NCBI RefSeq assembly: GCF_030064675.1
Contig: NZ_CP116413.1
Coordinates: 9,019,501 to 9,083,500 of the forward strand
Length of the DNA: 64,000 nucleotides
Source of the DNA: Crossiella sp. CA-258035
Lineage (GTDB): Bacteria; Actinomycetota; Actinomycetes; Mycobacteriales; Pseudonocardiaceae
Reading direction: 5' to 3'
Shown: positions 35,934 through 44,439 of the stretch, in pieces
Layout: the number at the start of each line of letters is the position of its first letter
Position numbering within the stretch: position 1 is the stretch's first letter
Position numbers and translations under genes: made by a program
Notes under the pieces: model-generated
Databases searched by the model: none
Seen by the model: the letters and a program-made list of their open reading frames with translations, nothing else
Told to the model about the DNA's origin: nothing

Positions 35934-36847
35934 CGGTACTCGGCGGGGTCCTTGCCCAGCGGGGACTCGGCGAAGACGTTCTCGGTGAAGTAGCTGCCGC
36001 AGTCCGGCTGGGAGCCGTCCACGTCGGTGAAGCCGTAGGCCTTGGCCAGCTGCCAGGAGGACAGCGACTGCCCGCCCCAGCGCGCCCGGTCCGGGTCGGC
36101 GGCCAGCGCGGCCACCGCGCGGCCGAGGTAGTGCGGGGTCTCGGAGATGCCGAAGTGCACGTCCTTGGTCAGCGCCTCGCGCCAGGTGGCCTCGGTGACG
36201 CCGAAGTGCGCGAGCACCTCCTCCGAGCGCAGGAAGCCTGGGGTGAGCGCGACCGAGGTGCCGCCGTACGGGGCCAGCTCCTGGTGCAGGACCTTGCCCA
36301 GGCGCAGGATGGCCGCCTTGACCAGGTCGTAGTAGACCGCCTCGCGGTAGCGCTGGTTGAACATCTCGTCGCCGTCGGTGATCTCCACCAGCAGTCCGCC
36401 CGGCTGCGCGATGAGCAGCGGCAGCGCCTTGTGCAGGGTGATCAGGTGGGTGTCCAGGCCGTTGCGCAGCATGGCGCGGCCCTTGGTCAGGTCGTGCTCC
36501 CACACCGGCTTGTGCTCGGAGAAGCCGTCGCCGCCCCAGACGTCGTTGACCAGCACGTCGATCCGCCCGTGCCCATCCCGGATCCTGGCCACCAGAGCGT
36601 CCACATCGGACTCCTCGAGGTGGTCGCAGCGCACCGGGATGCCCTGCCCGCCGGCCGCGGTGACCAGCTCCGCGGTCTCCTCGATGGTCTCCGGCCGCCC
36701 CATCGGCGAGGGGCCGGTGGTCCGGCTGCTGCGGCCGGTGACGTAGACCGTGGCACCGGCCGCGCCCAGTTCTACCGAGATCCCGCGTCCCGCGCCCCGG
36801 GTGCCGCCCGTGACCAGGGCTACCTTGTCCGCCAACGGTTTGCTCAT
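35930..36847 (-). CDS. Short-chain dehydrogenase/reductase
   Basis: This 305-residue SDR has the cofactor motif TGGTRGAGRG (14-23), an NDVWGG strand and a YxxxK catalytic pair in YYDLVKAAI. It resembles DHRS1-type SDRs in length and in the C-terminal extension. NADP preference is suggested by the basic GRSSR segment. It is cotranscribed with, and coupled by ATGA to, the preceding TetR gene, so the enzyme is likely the regulated target. Confidence 0.9.
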   Translation of the reverse strand: MSKPLADKVALVTGGTRGAGRGISVELGAAGATVYVTGRSSRTTGPSPMGRPETIEETAELVTAAGGQGIPVRCDHLEESDVDALVARIRDGHGRIDVLVNDVWGGDGFSEHKPVWEHDLTKGRAMLRNGLDTHLITLHKALPLLIAQPGGLLVEITDGDEMFNQRYREAVYYDLVKAAILRLGKVLHQELAPYGGTSVALTPGFLRSEEVLAHFGVTEATWREALTKDVHFGISETPHYLGRAVAALAADPDRARWGGQSLSSWQLAKAYGFTDVDGSQPDCGSYFTENVFAESPLGKDPAEYR

Positions 36848-37437
36848 GCCGACTCCTCTCCCAGCGCGGGCCGTGACCAGCCCGCGAGCACGGCGGCCAG
36901 GTCCGCGCGGACCCGGTCCACCAGACGTCCGTGTGGCCGGACCGACCAGTGCATGGCGGCGCCGGAGACCAGCGCGCCGAGGATCCGCGCGGCGATCTCC
37001 GGCGCGGGCGCGCCGGGCAGCGCGGCGGCGGCCAGCAGCTCGGCCAGCTCGGCGTTGACCGCGGCGTAGCCGAGGGCCAGCTCCTCGCGCAGTTCCGGAT
37101 CGGCCAGGTCCACGCCCAGCTGCGCCAGGTTGTTGGCGGCCTGCTCGGCGTTGTCCAGGAACTCGTAGCCGACCAGCGCGCCGGCCAGCACCGCCTCTCG
37201 CGGACTGTCCGCCGCCGCCGCGGCCGCCCGGATCGCCGCGGCCTGCCCGGCCCGGTGGTCCCGGCTGAGCGCGAGCAGCAGGCCGTGCTTGCTGCCGAAG
37301 CGCTGCATCACGGTGCCGGTCGCCACACCGGCCTGCTGGGCCACCTCGGCGATGGTGAAGGCGGGTCCGGACCGGCCGAGGACCACGCCGAGGGCGTCCA
37401 GCAGCCTGCGGTCGGTGATCGTTCTGGGTCGGGCCAC
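36844..37437 (-). CDS. TetR family regulator of SDR operon
   Basis: This 197-residue TetR protein has the HTH FTIAEVAQQAGVATGTVMQRFGSK (about 27-50) and an alanine-rich helical C-terminal domain. The GTG start follows the double palindrome at 37445-37482, which is almost certainly its own operator. It is the first gene of the TetR-SDR operon, so the repressor controls its own synthesis and that of the SDR. Confidence 0.9.
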   Translation of the reverse strand: MARPRTITDRRLLDALGVVLGRSGPAFTIAEVAQQAGVATGTVMQRFGSKHGLLLALSRDHRAGQAAAIRAAAAAADSPREAVLAGALVGYEFLDNAEQAANNLAQLGVDLADPELREELALGYAAVNAELAELLAAAALPGAPAPEIAARILGALVSGAAMHWSVRPHGRLVDRVRADLAAVLAGWSRPALGEESA

Positions 37438-37444
37438 GGCATTA

Positions 37445-37482
37445 GTGAACCACGGTTCACGAACTTTGTGAACCGTGGTTCA
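37445..37482. promoter_or_regulatory. Tandem TetR operators
   Basis: Two near-identical palindromes lie side by side: GTGAACCACGGTTCAC (37445-37460) and TGAACCGTGGTTCA (37469-37482). Their centres are 23 bp apart, about two helical turns, which suits cooperative binding of two repressor dimers. They lie directly upstream of the TetR start. Confidence 0.8.
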
Positions 37483-37493
37483 TGAACTGGCGC

Positions 37494-37928
37494 TCACTCG
37501 GCCACGTCGGTCTTGGCCACCACCTTCTCGATCTTCACCCGGACCAGCAGCTCACCCTCGCCGCCGTTGCGCTCGGCGTACTCCCGCTCCCGGTCCGCGC
37601 CCATGTACCGCGCGCCCAGCCGACCGGCCCAGTACCGGACCGTCTCCGGGTCGTCGGTGGTGGTCGCGGTGCCGGTGATGGTGACGAAGTCGAAGGGCGG
37701 GCGCTCGTTGTCGAAGCAGATGGACACCCGGCCGTCCCGCAGGATCGACTTGCCCTTGATCGAGGGCGCGTAGGTGGTGAACACCAGGTCGTCACCGTCC
37801 AGGTCGACCCAGATCGGCGAGACGTGCGGGGACCCGTCCTTGCGCGTGACCGCGAGCTTGCCGGTGTGCGGCGGGGTGGCGGCGATGAACTCCCGCCACC
37901 AACCCTCTGGCGCGTCGTTGTAACCCAT
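37494..37928 (-). CDS. PPOX-class F420-dependent oxidoreductase
   Basis: This 144-residue split-barrel protein of the pyridoxamine-phosphate-oxidase superfamily (F420-dependent branch) has the motifs TGKLAVTRKDGSPHVSPIWVD (22-42), FTTYAPSIKGKSI and a conserved RYMGADRE. It probably uses reduced F420 or binds FMN in a small redox reaction. It ends 11 bp before the TetR operators and may be transcribed independently of the TetR operon. Confidence 0.85.
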   Translation of the reverse strand: MGYNDAPEGWWREFIAATPPHTGKLAVTRKDGSPHVSPIWVDLDGDDLVFTTYAPSIKGKSILRDGRVSICFDNERPPFDFVTITGTATTTDDPETVRYWAGRLGARYMGADREREYAERNGGEGELLVRVKIEKVVAKTDVAE

Positions 37929-38051
37929 GATCAGACCGTAGGTCTACTTCCAAGGTATGACGGGAAATCCCGACCAACGGAGGACGCGCGGAACCACCCG
38001 ATCCGGTCATTGTGTGCAGGGGAGGCGTTCTCACCCCCAGGAGCCCCGGCC

Positions 38052-38441
38052 ATGATCGAGACGGTCACCGCGACCGAACCGTGCGGGACCAGGACTGCTG
38101 CGCACACCACCTGCCGCTTCGGCCGGGTGCTGCGCAGACTGGCCGGGGTCCAGCCGGAGCACGCGCCTGCCTCGGTCCGGGCCGAACCCGGTGCTCCTGA
38201 TGTGCTCGCGCATCCGGAACTCCTTGTGCGCCAACGGACTCCGGTGGTACTGGTGCGCAGCCCGCAGTGTGAGGAGCTGGCCAGGGTGCTCACCGGGGCC
38301 GGGTTCGGGGTGCACCGGGAGCTGGACAACGAGTGGGTCGGCTCGCTCACCGTGAGCGGGGCCAGCGCGGAGCAGGTCGGCGAGCTGGCGGCCAGTCATC
38401 GGCTGGTGCTGCACGAGCTGCGCACGAACTCCCCGGGGTAG
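38052..38441 (+). CDS. Isolated ABC-ATPase C-terminal-domain-like protein
   Basis: This 129-residue soluble protein has an unremarkable N-terminal half (about residues 1-55). Its C-terminal half (about residues 60-128, RTPVVLVRSPQCEELARVLT and a LAASHRLVLHELR end) resembles the DUF4162-like tail that follows the nucleotide-binding domain in multidrug-type ABC ATPases. No Walker A, signature or Walker B motif is present, and no transporter gene is nearby. The ATG follows CAGGAG. It is either a free-standing regulatory domain or the relic of a lost transporter gene. Confidence 0.55.
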   Translation: MIETVTATEPCGTRTAAHTTCRFGRVLRRLAGVQPEHAPASVRAEPGAPDVLAHPELLVRQRTPVVLVRSPQCEELARVLTGAGFGVHRELDNEWVGSLTVSGASAEQVGELAASHRLVLHELRTNSPG

Positions 38442-38562
38442 CGGAAAGAAGTTTTCACCAGCAACGCAACCCGGGTACCCCCAGTGGCGTCCTCCATGGC
38501 GAGGACTTCATCGGGAAACAACCGATAGCTGCGGGTTCGGGGCCCGCGAAGTCGGCAGCAGG

Positions 38563-38595
38563 GGTCCCGGCGACCTTCGGGGGGTCGCCGGGGCC
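38563..38595. terminator. Bidirectional terminator hairpin
   Basis: GGTCCCGGCGACC and GGTCGCCGGGGCC pair over 13 bp (one wobble) around a 7-nt loop, between the plus-strand ABC-tail-like gene and the minus-strand universal stress protein gene. Confidence 0.7.
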
Positions 38596-38622
38596 TCGTG
38601 CTATTCCTGGACGCCGCGCCGT

Positions 38623-39081
38623 TCAGACACTGGGCCGCACCACCAGCACCGAGCAGCGGGCGTGCCGGACCACCTGGTCGGCCACCGAGCCCAGCACCAG
38701 TCCGGCGAACCCGCCCCGGCCGCGGTGGCCGACCACCAGCAGGTCGGCGCCGTTGGAGGCGGCGATCAGGGCCTGTGGCGAGGGCGAGTGCACGACGTGC
38801 ACCGCGATCTCGCAGTCCTCCGGCTCGCCGATGTGCTCGGTCACCAGTTCCGCGGTCGCCTTGCGCAGCCACTCCTCGTACTGGGTCACGCTGGCCACCG
38901 AGCCCGCCGGGCAGTCCGGTGGCCGGGGCGCGGTGCGCAGGGTCCAGGCCCGCAGCACGTGCAGGGTCAGTCCGCGGCGGCAGGCCTCCTCCACCGCCAC
39001 CCGCAGGGCCCGCAGGGACGACGCCGAGCCGTCCACACCGACCACCACGCCGCCGTTGATGCCGATCTCGCGCTCGCCCAC
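38623..39081 (-). CDS. Universal stress protein
   Basis: This 152-residue single UspA domain has an N-terminal VVVGVDGSASSLRAL and the ATP-binding GHRGRGGFAGLVLGSVADQV motif, so it is of the nucleotide-binding class. It is monocistronic, with a divergent hypothetical gene 174 bp away. Actinobacterial members respond to hypoxia or stress. No DosR box was recognised upstream. Confidence 0.9.
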   Translation of the reverse strand: MGEREIGINGGVVVGVDGSASSLRALRVAVEEACRRGLTLHVLRAWTLRTAPRPPDCPAGSVASVTQYEEWLRKATAELVTEHIGEPEDCEIAVHVVHSPSPQALIAASNGADLLVVGHRGRGGFAGLVLGSVADQVVRHARCSVLVVRPSV

Positions 39082-39255
39082 GGAACCACCTCCGCAGTGA
39101 CCACAATGTTGTCGAGATCACATTACGGGCATGACGTGGAGGTTGCGCGGCGTATGCATTGCGTTAAACCACCGTGAAACGCCGCACTTCGACATGACAC
39201 CGGCGATCAAGCCCGCTCAGATGGGGTTGAGACCTCACAGAGGTCGGAGGTGATC

Positions 39256-39873
39256 ATGACCGAACCGATGCTCGACTCACCGACGGTGAGCGCATCGACA
39301 GCGTTGTCGAGACTGCCGAACCAGCGCGGGGACCAGACCAAGCGTCGCCCGCCAGCACGACTCGCCGGACTCAGGGTGGAGCCCACCGCGGCACTGGAAT
39401 GGTCCCAGGCGATCGAGCGCATGGGTTACGCCACCGCCGCGACCGATCCCGGGCAGACCCGCCGGTCCTGGGTGGACCGGGCGCCGGAGCGCCAGGTGCT
39501 GCACCTGTTCCGGGCCGCCTCCGCGGGCGGCAACCAGGTTCCCGCGCCGTGGTGGCTGCGCGCCCTGCACCGCGGCGACCTGCTGCACCGGGCGGCCGGG
39601 TTCGCCGTGGAGGACGGCGTGCACGAGCTGCTGGTCAACCGTCCCGGGTGGTTCTACGTCCCCTGGGTGGGTGATGGTGAAGACGGTTACTGGGAGTACG
39701 TGCCCTCGGACCCCGGCACCTCGACCGGGTTGCCAACCACCGTGGTGCTGACCGACGCGCACCAGGGCTGGCTGGACGCGCTGCCCGCGCACGAGCACGA
39801 CCCCCGGCCCGCGGTGCCGATCGCCGGCGTGGCCGGGCTCGCCGCCCGGCTGCCGGAGATCGAGGGCTGGTAG
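39256..39873 (+). CDS. Hypothetical protein
   Basis: I do not recognise this 205-residue protein. The ATG is decided by GGAGG at 39246-39250, which overlaps a competing GTG. The sequence has an arginine-rich N-terminal region (residues 25-45), a compact body with several Trp residues (PWWLRALHRG, RPGWFYVPWVG) and no signal peptide or membrane helix. It is flanked by a GACCTC-aca-GAGGTC inverted repeat directly in front of its SD, and a double-stem hairpin follows. Confidence 0.6.
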   Translation: MTEPMLDSPTVSASTALSRLPNQRGDQTKRRPPARLAGLRVEPTAALEWSQAIERMGYATAATDPGQTRRSWVDRAPERQVLHLFRAASAGGNQVPAPWWLRALHRGDLLHRAAGFAVEDGVHELLVNRPGWFYVPWVGDGEDGYWEYVPSDPGTSTGLPTTVVLTDAHQGWLDALPAHEHDPRPAVPIAGVAGLAARLPEIEGW

Positions 39874-39888
39874 CCCGCTGGACCCGGC

Positions 39889-39929
39889 TACGGCCCCGGC
39901 CCTGCCATTTGGCAGAGTTCGGGGCCGTA
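39889..39929. terminator. Two-tier hairpin
   Basis: An outer stem TACGGCCCCG/CGGGGCCGTA (10 bp, 39889-39898 with 39920-39929) encloses an inner stem CTGCC/GGCAG with an ATTT loop. It sits 15 bp after the hypothetical gene and 27 bp before trmB. It may be a terminator for the former or a leader structure for the latter. Confidence 0.55.
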
Positions 39930-39956
39930 ATCGCAGCACAGCGGCGTGAGGGAACG

Positions 39957-40679
39957 ATGACTTCGACTGGGCAGGACCCCGTCCGGCCTGCGCACTGGCG
40001 CACCGTGGTGAGCTTCGTGCAGCGCACCGCCCGGCTCAGCCCAGGACAGCAGCGCGCCTACGAGCAGTACTGGCCGACGCTGGGCCGCAAGGTGGACGAG
40101 CTGGGCGAGGACCCGGTCGACTTCGACGCCTGGTTCGGCCGCAGCGCGCCGGTGCTGCTGGAGATCGGCTCCGGCATGGGCGAGACCACCGCGCAGCTGA
40201 CCGCGGCCGCGCCCGAGCTGAACTACGTGGCCGCCGAGGTCTACAAGCCCGGCCTCGCCCAGCTGTTGCTGCGGGTGGAGAAGCTCGGGCTGACCAACCT
40301 GCGGCTGCTGCGCGGGGACGCGGTCACCTTGCTGCGCAAGAACATCCCGGCCGACTCGCTGCACGGCATCCGGATCTTCTTCCCCGATCCGTGGCCGAAG
40401 AAGAAGCACCACAAGCGGCGGCTGGTGCAGCCGGAGTTCGTCGCGCTGGCCGCCTCCCGGATCGCACCGGGCGGCACCCTGCACCTGGCCACTGACTGGG
40501 AGCACTACAGCGCGGAGATGATGGCCGCCTGCCTGGCCACGCCGTTGCTGCGCAACCGGTTCGCCGGGGAGCCGGGCGGCTGGGCGCCGCGGCCGGACTG
40601 GCGGCCGGTGACCAAGTTCGAGTCCAGGGCGCACGAGGAAGGCCGGGTCATCCACGACCTGATCTTCGAGCGGATCTGA
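39957..40679 (+). CDS. trmB: tRNA (guanine-N7-)-methyltransferase
   Basis: This 240-residue enzyme methylates guanosine 46 of tRNAs to 7-methylguanosine. It has the Rossmann SAM site LLEIGSGMGE, VAAEVYKPGL and the family-specific IRIFFPDPWPKKKHHKRR motif, followed by LHLATDWEHY near the C-terminus. The ATG follows GAGGGAAC; the longer frame to 39909 lies in the hairpin. It appears to be monocistronic. Confidence 0.94.
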   Translation: MTSTGQDPVRPAHWRTVVSFVQRTARLSPGQQRAYEQYWPTLGRKVDELGEDPVDFDAWFGRSAPVLLEIGSGMGETTAQLTAAAPELNYVAAEVYKPGLAQLLLRVEKLGLTNLRLLRGDAVTLLRKNIPADSLHGIRIFFPDPWPKKKHHKRRLVQPEFVALAASRIAPGGTLHLATDWEHYSAEMMAACLATPLLRNRFAGEPGGWAPRPDWRPVTKFESRAHEEGRVIHDLIFERI

Positions 40680-40804
40680 CGGTCCGTGGTCAAGATCGCC
40701 ACCCTCGGTGAATTGACCACTGGATCGGGTGAGACGACCTGCTGGTTTTCATGCCCTGTATGGCAGTGACGCGTGACCGGGTTCACGAACTACGTTACCG
40801 AGCC

Positions 40805-41956
40805 GTGACCGTAGTCGACACCCAGGTGATCAGCTTCGCGCCGGCGGCGAGCTCCCCGGCCGCCCAGGTCGATCTCATGGCCGCGGAGGAGTTCCTCCGC
40901 ATGTTCCACGACTCGCACTCCGGCGCGGGCCCGCTGAGCCAGCGCCTGGCCGAGGTCCGCGCGGAGGTCGGCAAGACCGGCACCTACCGGCACACCCCCG
41001 CGGAGCTGGCCTACGGCGCGCGGGTGGCGCTGCGGGACTCGGGCTGGTGCACCAGCGGCATGCCGTGGCGGCGGCTGAAGGTGCGCGACCTGCGCGGGGT
41101 GCGCCGGCCGGCCGCGGTGGCCACCGAGTGCTTCGAGCACCTGCGCCAGGCCACCAACGAGGGCGCGATCCGCCCGCTGGTCACCGTGTTCGCGCCGGAC
41201 ACCCCGGAGCGGCCGGGCCCGTGCATCTGGAACGAGCAGCTGGTGCGCTACGCCGGGCACCGGGCCGCGGACGGCTCGGTCACCGGCGACCCGCGCTACG
41301 CCGAGTTCACCGACGCGATGCGCGCGCTGGGCTACCGGAGTCCGGCCGAGCCGGGCCGCTTCGACCTGCTGCCGCTGGTGGTGGAGACCGCGGACGAGGG
41401 CCCGAAGCTGTTCACGGTGCCGCGCGAGGCGGTGCTGGAGGTGCCGCTGACCCATCCCGAGCTGGACTGGTTCGGCGAGCTGGAGCTGCGCTGGCACGCG
41501 GTGCCGGTGATCAGCAACATGCGGTTGTCCATCGGCGGGGTCGGCTACCCGGCGGCGCCGTTCAACTCCTGGTTCGTCGGCGCGGAGATCGGCACCAGGG
41601 CGCTGGCCGACGAGGGCGCGTACGCGATGGCCGGCGCGGTGGCCACCCGGCTGGGCCTGGACACCGGCTCCGAGCGCACGCTGTGGCGGGACCGGGCCAC
41701 CCTGGAGCTCAACCGCGCGGTGCTGCACTCCTTCGACGCGGCCGAGGTGACCATCACCGACCACCACAGCGAGGCCCAGCACCGGCTGGCCTGGCTGCGG
41801 TCCCGGCAGCGGCCCAGCGGCGGGCGGCCCGCGTTCCGGGTGGACACCGGCGCGGTGCAGCGGGCCCGCTTCGGCGGCCCGGCCAAGTTCGGCCAGCCGA
41901 CGGTCCCGCCAGGTGGCCGGCTGGCCGCGCTGCGGAAACGGCTCGACTCGGTCTGA
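40805..41956 (+). CDS. nos: Nitric oxide synthase oxygenase, divergent
   Basis: This 383-residue bacterial NOS oxygenase-type heme protein would convert arginine to citrulline and NO. It keeps the heme-thiolate Cys (Cys82), the arginine-binding Glu in GAEIGTRALAD, the pterin-side HAVPVISNM region, RPLVTVFAP and the C-terminal HHSEAQ. However, the heme-binding loop, usually WRNxxRCIGR, reads LRDSGWCTSG, with the invariant stacking Trp replaced by Leu76 and a Trp now next to the Cys. There is no reductase domain, which is normal for bacterial NOS. The GTG at 40805 is one of several starts; an upstream ATG at 40760 and a downstream one at 40877 are possible. Confidence 0.85.
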   Translation: MTVVDTQVISFAPAASSPAAQVDLMAAEEFLRMFHDSHSGAGPLSQRLAEVRAEVGKTGTYRHTPAELAYGARVALRDSGWCTSGMPWRRLKVRDLRGVRRPAAVATECFEHLRQATNEGAIRPLVTVFAPDTPERPGPCIWNEQLVRYAGHRAADGSVTGDPRYAEFTDAMRALGYRSPAEPGRFDLLPLVVETADEGPKLFTVPREAVLEVPLTHPELDWFGELELRWHAVPVISNMRLSIGGVGYPAAPFNSWFVGAEIGTRALADEGAYAMAGAVATRLGLDTGSERTLWRDRATLELNRAVLHSFDAAEVTITDHHSEAQHRLAWLRSRQRPSGGRPAFRVDTGAVQRARFGGPAKFGQPTVPPGGRLAALRKRLDSV

Positions 41957-42067
41957 TCAACTCGGCCATCCGGCCGATCTCCGGCGGCCGGGGACGGGCC
42001 CTTCGGCCGAGCGGTCCTGACTGCGCGGTCGATGGGGCGGAGCGCGGTTTTCCCGAGCATTGATCTC

Positions 42068-43156
42068 GTGACCGCGACCTACCTCGGCTCCATCCACACC
42101 GGACTGCTGCTGTTCCTGGGCGTCGGCCTCGTGCTGCTGCTGCCGGTGGCCGGGGTGCACTACCGCCGCTACGGCAGGCTGGACGCCCGGCGCGCGCTGG
42201 TGCTCTACGGCTTCCTGGCCTACGCCGCGGTCGCGCTCGCCCTGGTGTTCCTGCCGCTGCCGGACCCGGTGAAGGTGTGCGCCGCGGTCCAGGACACCAC
42301 CCAGCTGCGGCCATTCCAGTTCCTCGCCGACACGCAGAGCGAGCTGGCCAAGCACGGCCGCTCCGGGTTCCTGGCCGGGCTGACCTCGAAGTCGGTGCTG
42401 TCCTTCGTGTTCAACATCGCGCTGTTCGCGCCGCTGGGCGTGTTCCTGCGCCGGGCCTTCGGCAAGGACCTGCGCACCACGGTGACCACCGGGTTCGCCG
42501 TCTCGCTGTTCATCGAGCTGACCCAGCTGACCGGCAACTGGGGCACCTTCCCCTGCTCCTACCGGCTCTTCGACCTCGACGACCTGCTGGGCAACACCAC
42601 CGGCGCGCTGCTCGGCTTCGCGGTCGCCCCGCTGGTGGTGCTGGTGCCCAGGCTGCTGCCCACCCCGGCGCGGCCGCTGGAGCCGGTCAGCGTGCCGCGC
42701 AAGCTGGCCGCGCTCGGGGTGGACCTGCTGCTGAGCGGGATGTTCTTCCTGACCACCGGCGGCACCCTGTTCGCGGCGGCCATCCCGGTGCTGATGGCCA
42801 GGGTGTTCGTCCCGTGGCTGGCCCAGGGCTGGACGCCGGGCGGCTGGCTGCTCGGCTACCGGGCTCGCCGCGAGGACGGCTCCTGGCGCGGCCTGCTCCG
42901 GCTGGCCGGGCGGGAAGCCGGGACGCTGCCAGGGCTGGTCTGCTTCGTGCTGGTCGCGCCGGTGCTGGCCGACGGGCTCTCCGGCGACCTGCGGGTGCTG
43001 CTCGCGCTGGGCATGCTGGCCGGACTGGGCCTGGTGCTGGCCTTCCGCTCGGCGGAGGTCCCGGCGCGGCGGGAGCGGGCCGTGCCGGTGCAGCGTCGGC
43101 CGGTCGCCCCGATCGAGGCCCCTGAGGCCGATCGTCGCCTCACCCCTACTGGCTGA
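42068..43156 (+). CDS. VanZ-RDD fusion membrane protein (copy 1)
   Basis: This 362-residue membrane protein has a VanZ-like domain (about residues 1-185, including RPFQFLADTQ, LSFVFNIALFAPLGVFLR and the conserved ELTQLTGNWG) and a C-terminal RDD-like domain (about 210-335, VLMARVFVPWLAQGWTPG then YRARREDG). VanZ proteins give low-level teicoplanin resistance in enterococci, but most homologues have no known role. A GTG at 42068 is chosen because it aligns with the paralogue start; an ATG at 42032 would add 12 residues. Confidence 0.8.
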   Translation: MTATYLGSIHTGLLLFLGVGLVLLLPVAGVHYRRYGRLDARRALVLYGFLAYAAVALALVFLPLPDPVKVCAAVQDTTQLRPFQFLADTQSELAKHGRSGFLAGLTSKSVLSFVFNIALFAPLGVFLRRAFGKDLRTTVTTGFAVSLFIELTQLTGNWGTFPCSYRLFDLDDLLGNTTGALLGFAVAPLVVLVPRLLPTPARPLEPVSVPRKLAALGVDLLLSGMFFLTTGGTLFAAAIPVLMARVFVPWLAQGWTPGGWLLGYRARREDGSWRGLLRLAGREAGTLPGLVCFVLVAPVLADGLSGDLRVLLALGMLAGLGLVLAFRSAEVPARRERAVPVQRRPVAPIEAPEADRRLTPTG

Positions 43157-43230
43157 ATCAGCCGTATTGCCGAGGACGGGTGGCCGATAGGTCGATCTGG
43201 ATCTTCGCGCCGGGGCCGCAGACTCTTCTC

Positions 43231-44439
43231 GTGCCCACCCTGTACGTGCAGAACATCCAGACCGGCCTGCTCTACTTCGTGATCGTCGGCTTCGCGCTGC
43301 TGATACCGGTGGTGGTCTTCCACTACGTGCGGTTCGGCCGGGTGGACCCGCGCCGGTCGTTCGTGCTGTACGCGGCGCTGATGTACGGCCTGGTGCTGCT
43401 GGCCCTGGTGTTCATGCCGTTCCCGCCGGTGGACAGCGTGTGCACCGGGCGGCAGAGCACCCAGTTCGTGCCCTTCCAGTTCCTCGCCGACATCCAGACC
43501 GAGCTGGCCAAGCACGGCCAGTCCGGTTTCCTGGCCGGGCTGACCGCCAAGTCGATGCTGTCCTTCGTGTTCAACATCGCGCTGTTCGTGCCGCTGGGTG
43601 TGTTGCTGCGCAAGGTCTACGGGCTCCAGCGGCGCTGGGTGGTGGCCATCGGGTCCGGCGCCTCGCTGCTGATCGAGATCACCCAGCTGACCGGCAACTT
43701 CGGCATCTACCCGTGCGCGTACCGGCTCTTCGACGTGGACGACCTGATGGCCAACACGCTGGGCGCCGGGCTCGGCGGGCTGATCGCCCCTGCCGCGCTG
43801 ATCGTGCCGAAGCTGTTGCCGCCCAACGAGGTCCGCGCGCTGGCCGACTCCACCAGCCTGCCCCGCCAGGTGGTCGGCTACGGCCTGGACATGATCGCGG
43901 TCGGCCTGATCGCCTTCGCCGCGCACACCTTCACCGGCTTCGAACCGGCCTTCCTGAGCTTCGCCTCCTACCTGCTGGTGCGGATCGTGCTGCCGCTGCT
44001 GGACCAGGGCTACACCCCGGCCGGGCGGCTGCTGAAGTTCAAGGTGCGCAAGGCCGACGGCAGCCCGGCCACGGTGGGCAGGCTGGTGCTGCGCGAGCTG
44101 TTCGGCCCGGCGGGCATGCTGGCGGTGCTGGTCATGACCGCGGTGGTGGTCGGCGCGGTGGTGATCCGGCTGCACGAGCGGTTCGACCTGGCCACCCGGC
44201 TGGGCATGCCGGAGCGGGAGATGCTGATCATGTTCGGGCTGGTCGGACTGGTCGGGTTCACCCTGGTGCTGCTGCTGCCGGTGTTCCGCAGGGACCAGCG
44301 GGCCTGGCACGACCAGCTGGCCGGGCTGCGCTGTGTGCTGGACCACCCGAAGCCACCGCCACCGGCTCCCGGCGAGGTGGCAGGATCCCTTCATGCCCGA
44401 GTCGACTCGCCTGAAAGCCCCCGTAGTCCTGCCCTGTGA
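43231..44439 (+). CDS. VanZ-RDD fusion membrane protein (copy 2)
   Basis: This 402-residue paralogue of the preceding gene, 74 bp downstream, has the same order: a VanZ-like domain with VPFQFLADIQTELAKHGQSG, FVFNIALFVPLGVLLRK and EITQLTGNFG, then an RDD region (LVRIVLPLLDQGYTPAGRLL then FKVRKADG). The GTG start at 43231 lacks a clear SD, so it may be leaderless. Its last 47 bases overlap the amidohydrolase start. Tandem duplication is evident. Confidence 0.82.
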   Translation: MPTLYVQNIQTGLLYFVIVGFALLIPVVVFHYVRFGRVDPRRSFVLYAALMYGLVLLALVFMPFPPVDSVCTGRQSTQFVPFQFLADIQTELAKHGQSGFLAGLTAKSMLSFVFNIALFVPLGVLLRKVYGLQRRWVVAIGSGASLLIEITQLTGNFGIYPCAYRLFDVDDLMANTLGAGLGGLIAPAALIVPKLLPPNEVRALADSTSLPRQVVGYGLDMIAVGLIAFAAHTFTGFEPAFLSFASYLLVRIVLPLLDQGYTPAGRLLKFKVRKADGSPATVGRLVLRELFGPAGMLAVLVMTAVVVGAVVIRLHERFDLATRLGMPEREMLIMFGLVGLVGFTLVLLLPVFRRDQRAWHDQLAGLRCVLDHPKPPPPAPGEVAGSLHARVDSPESPRSPAL

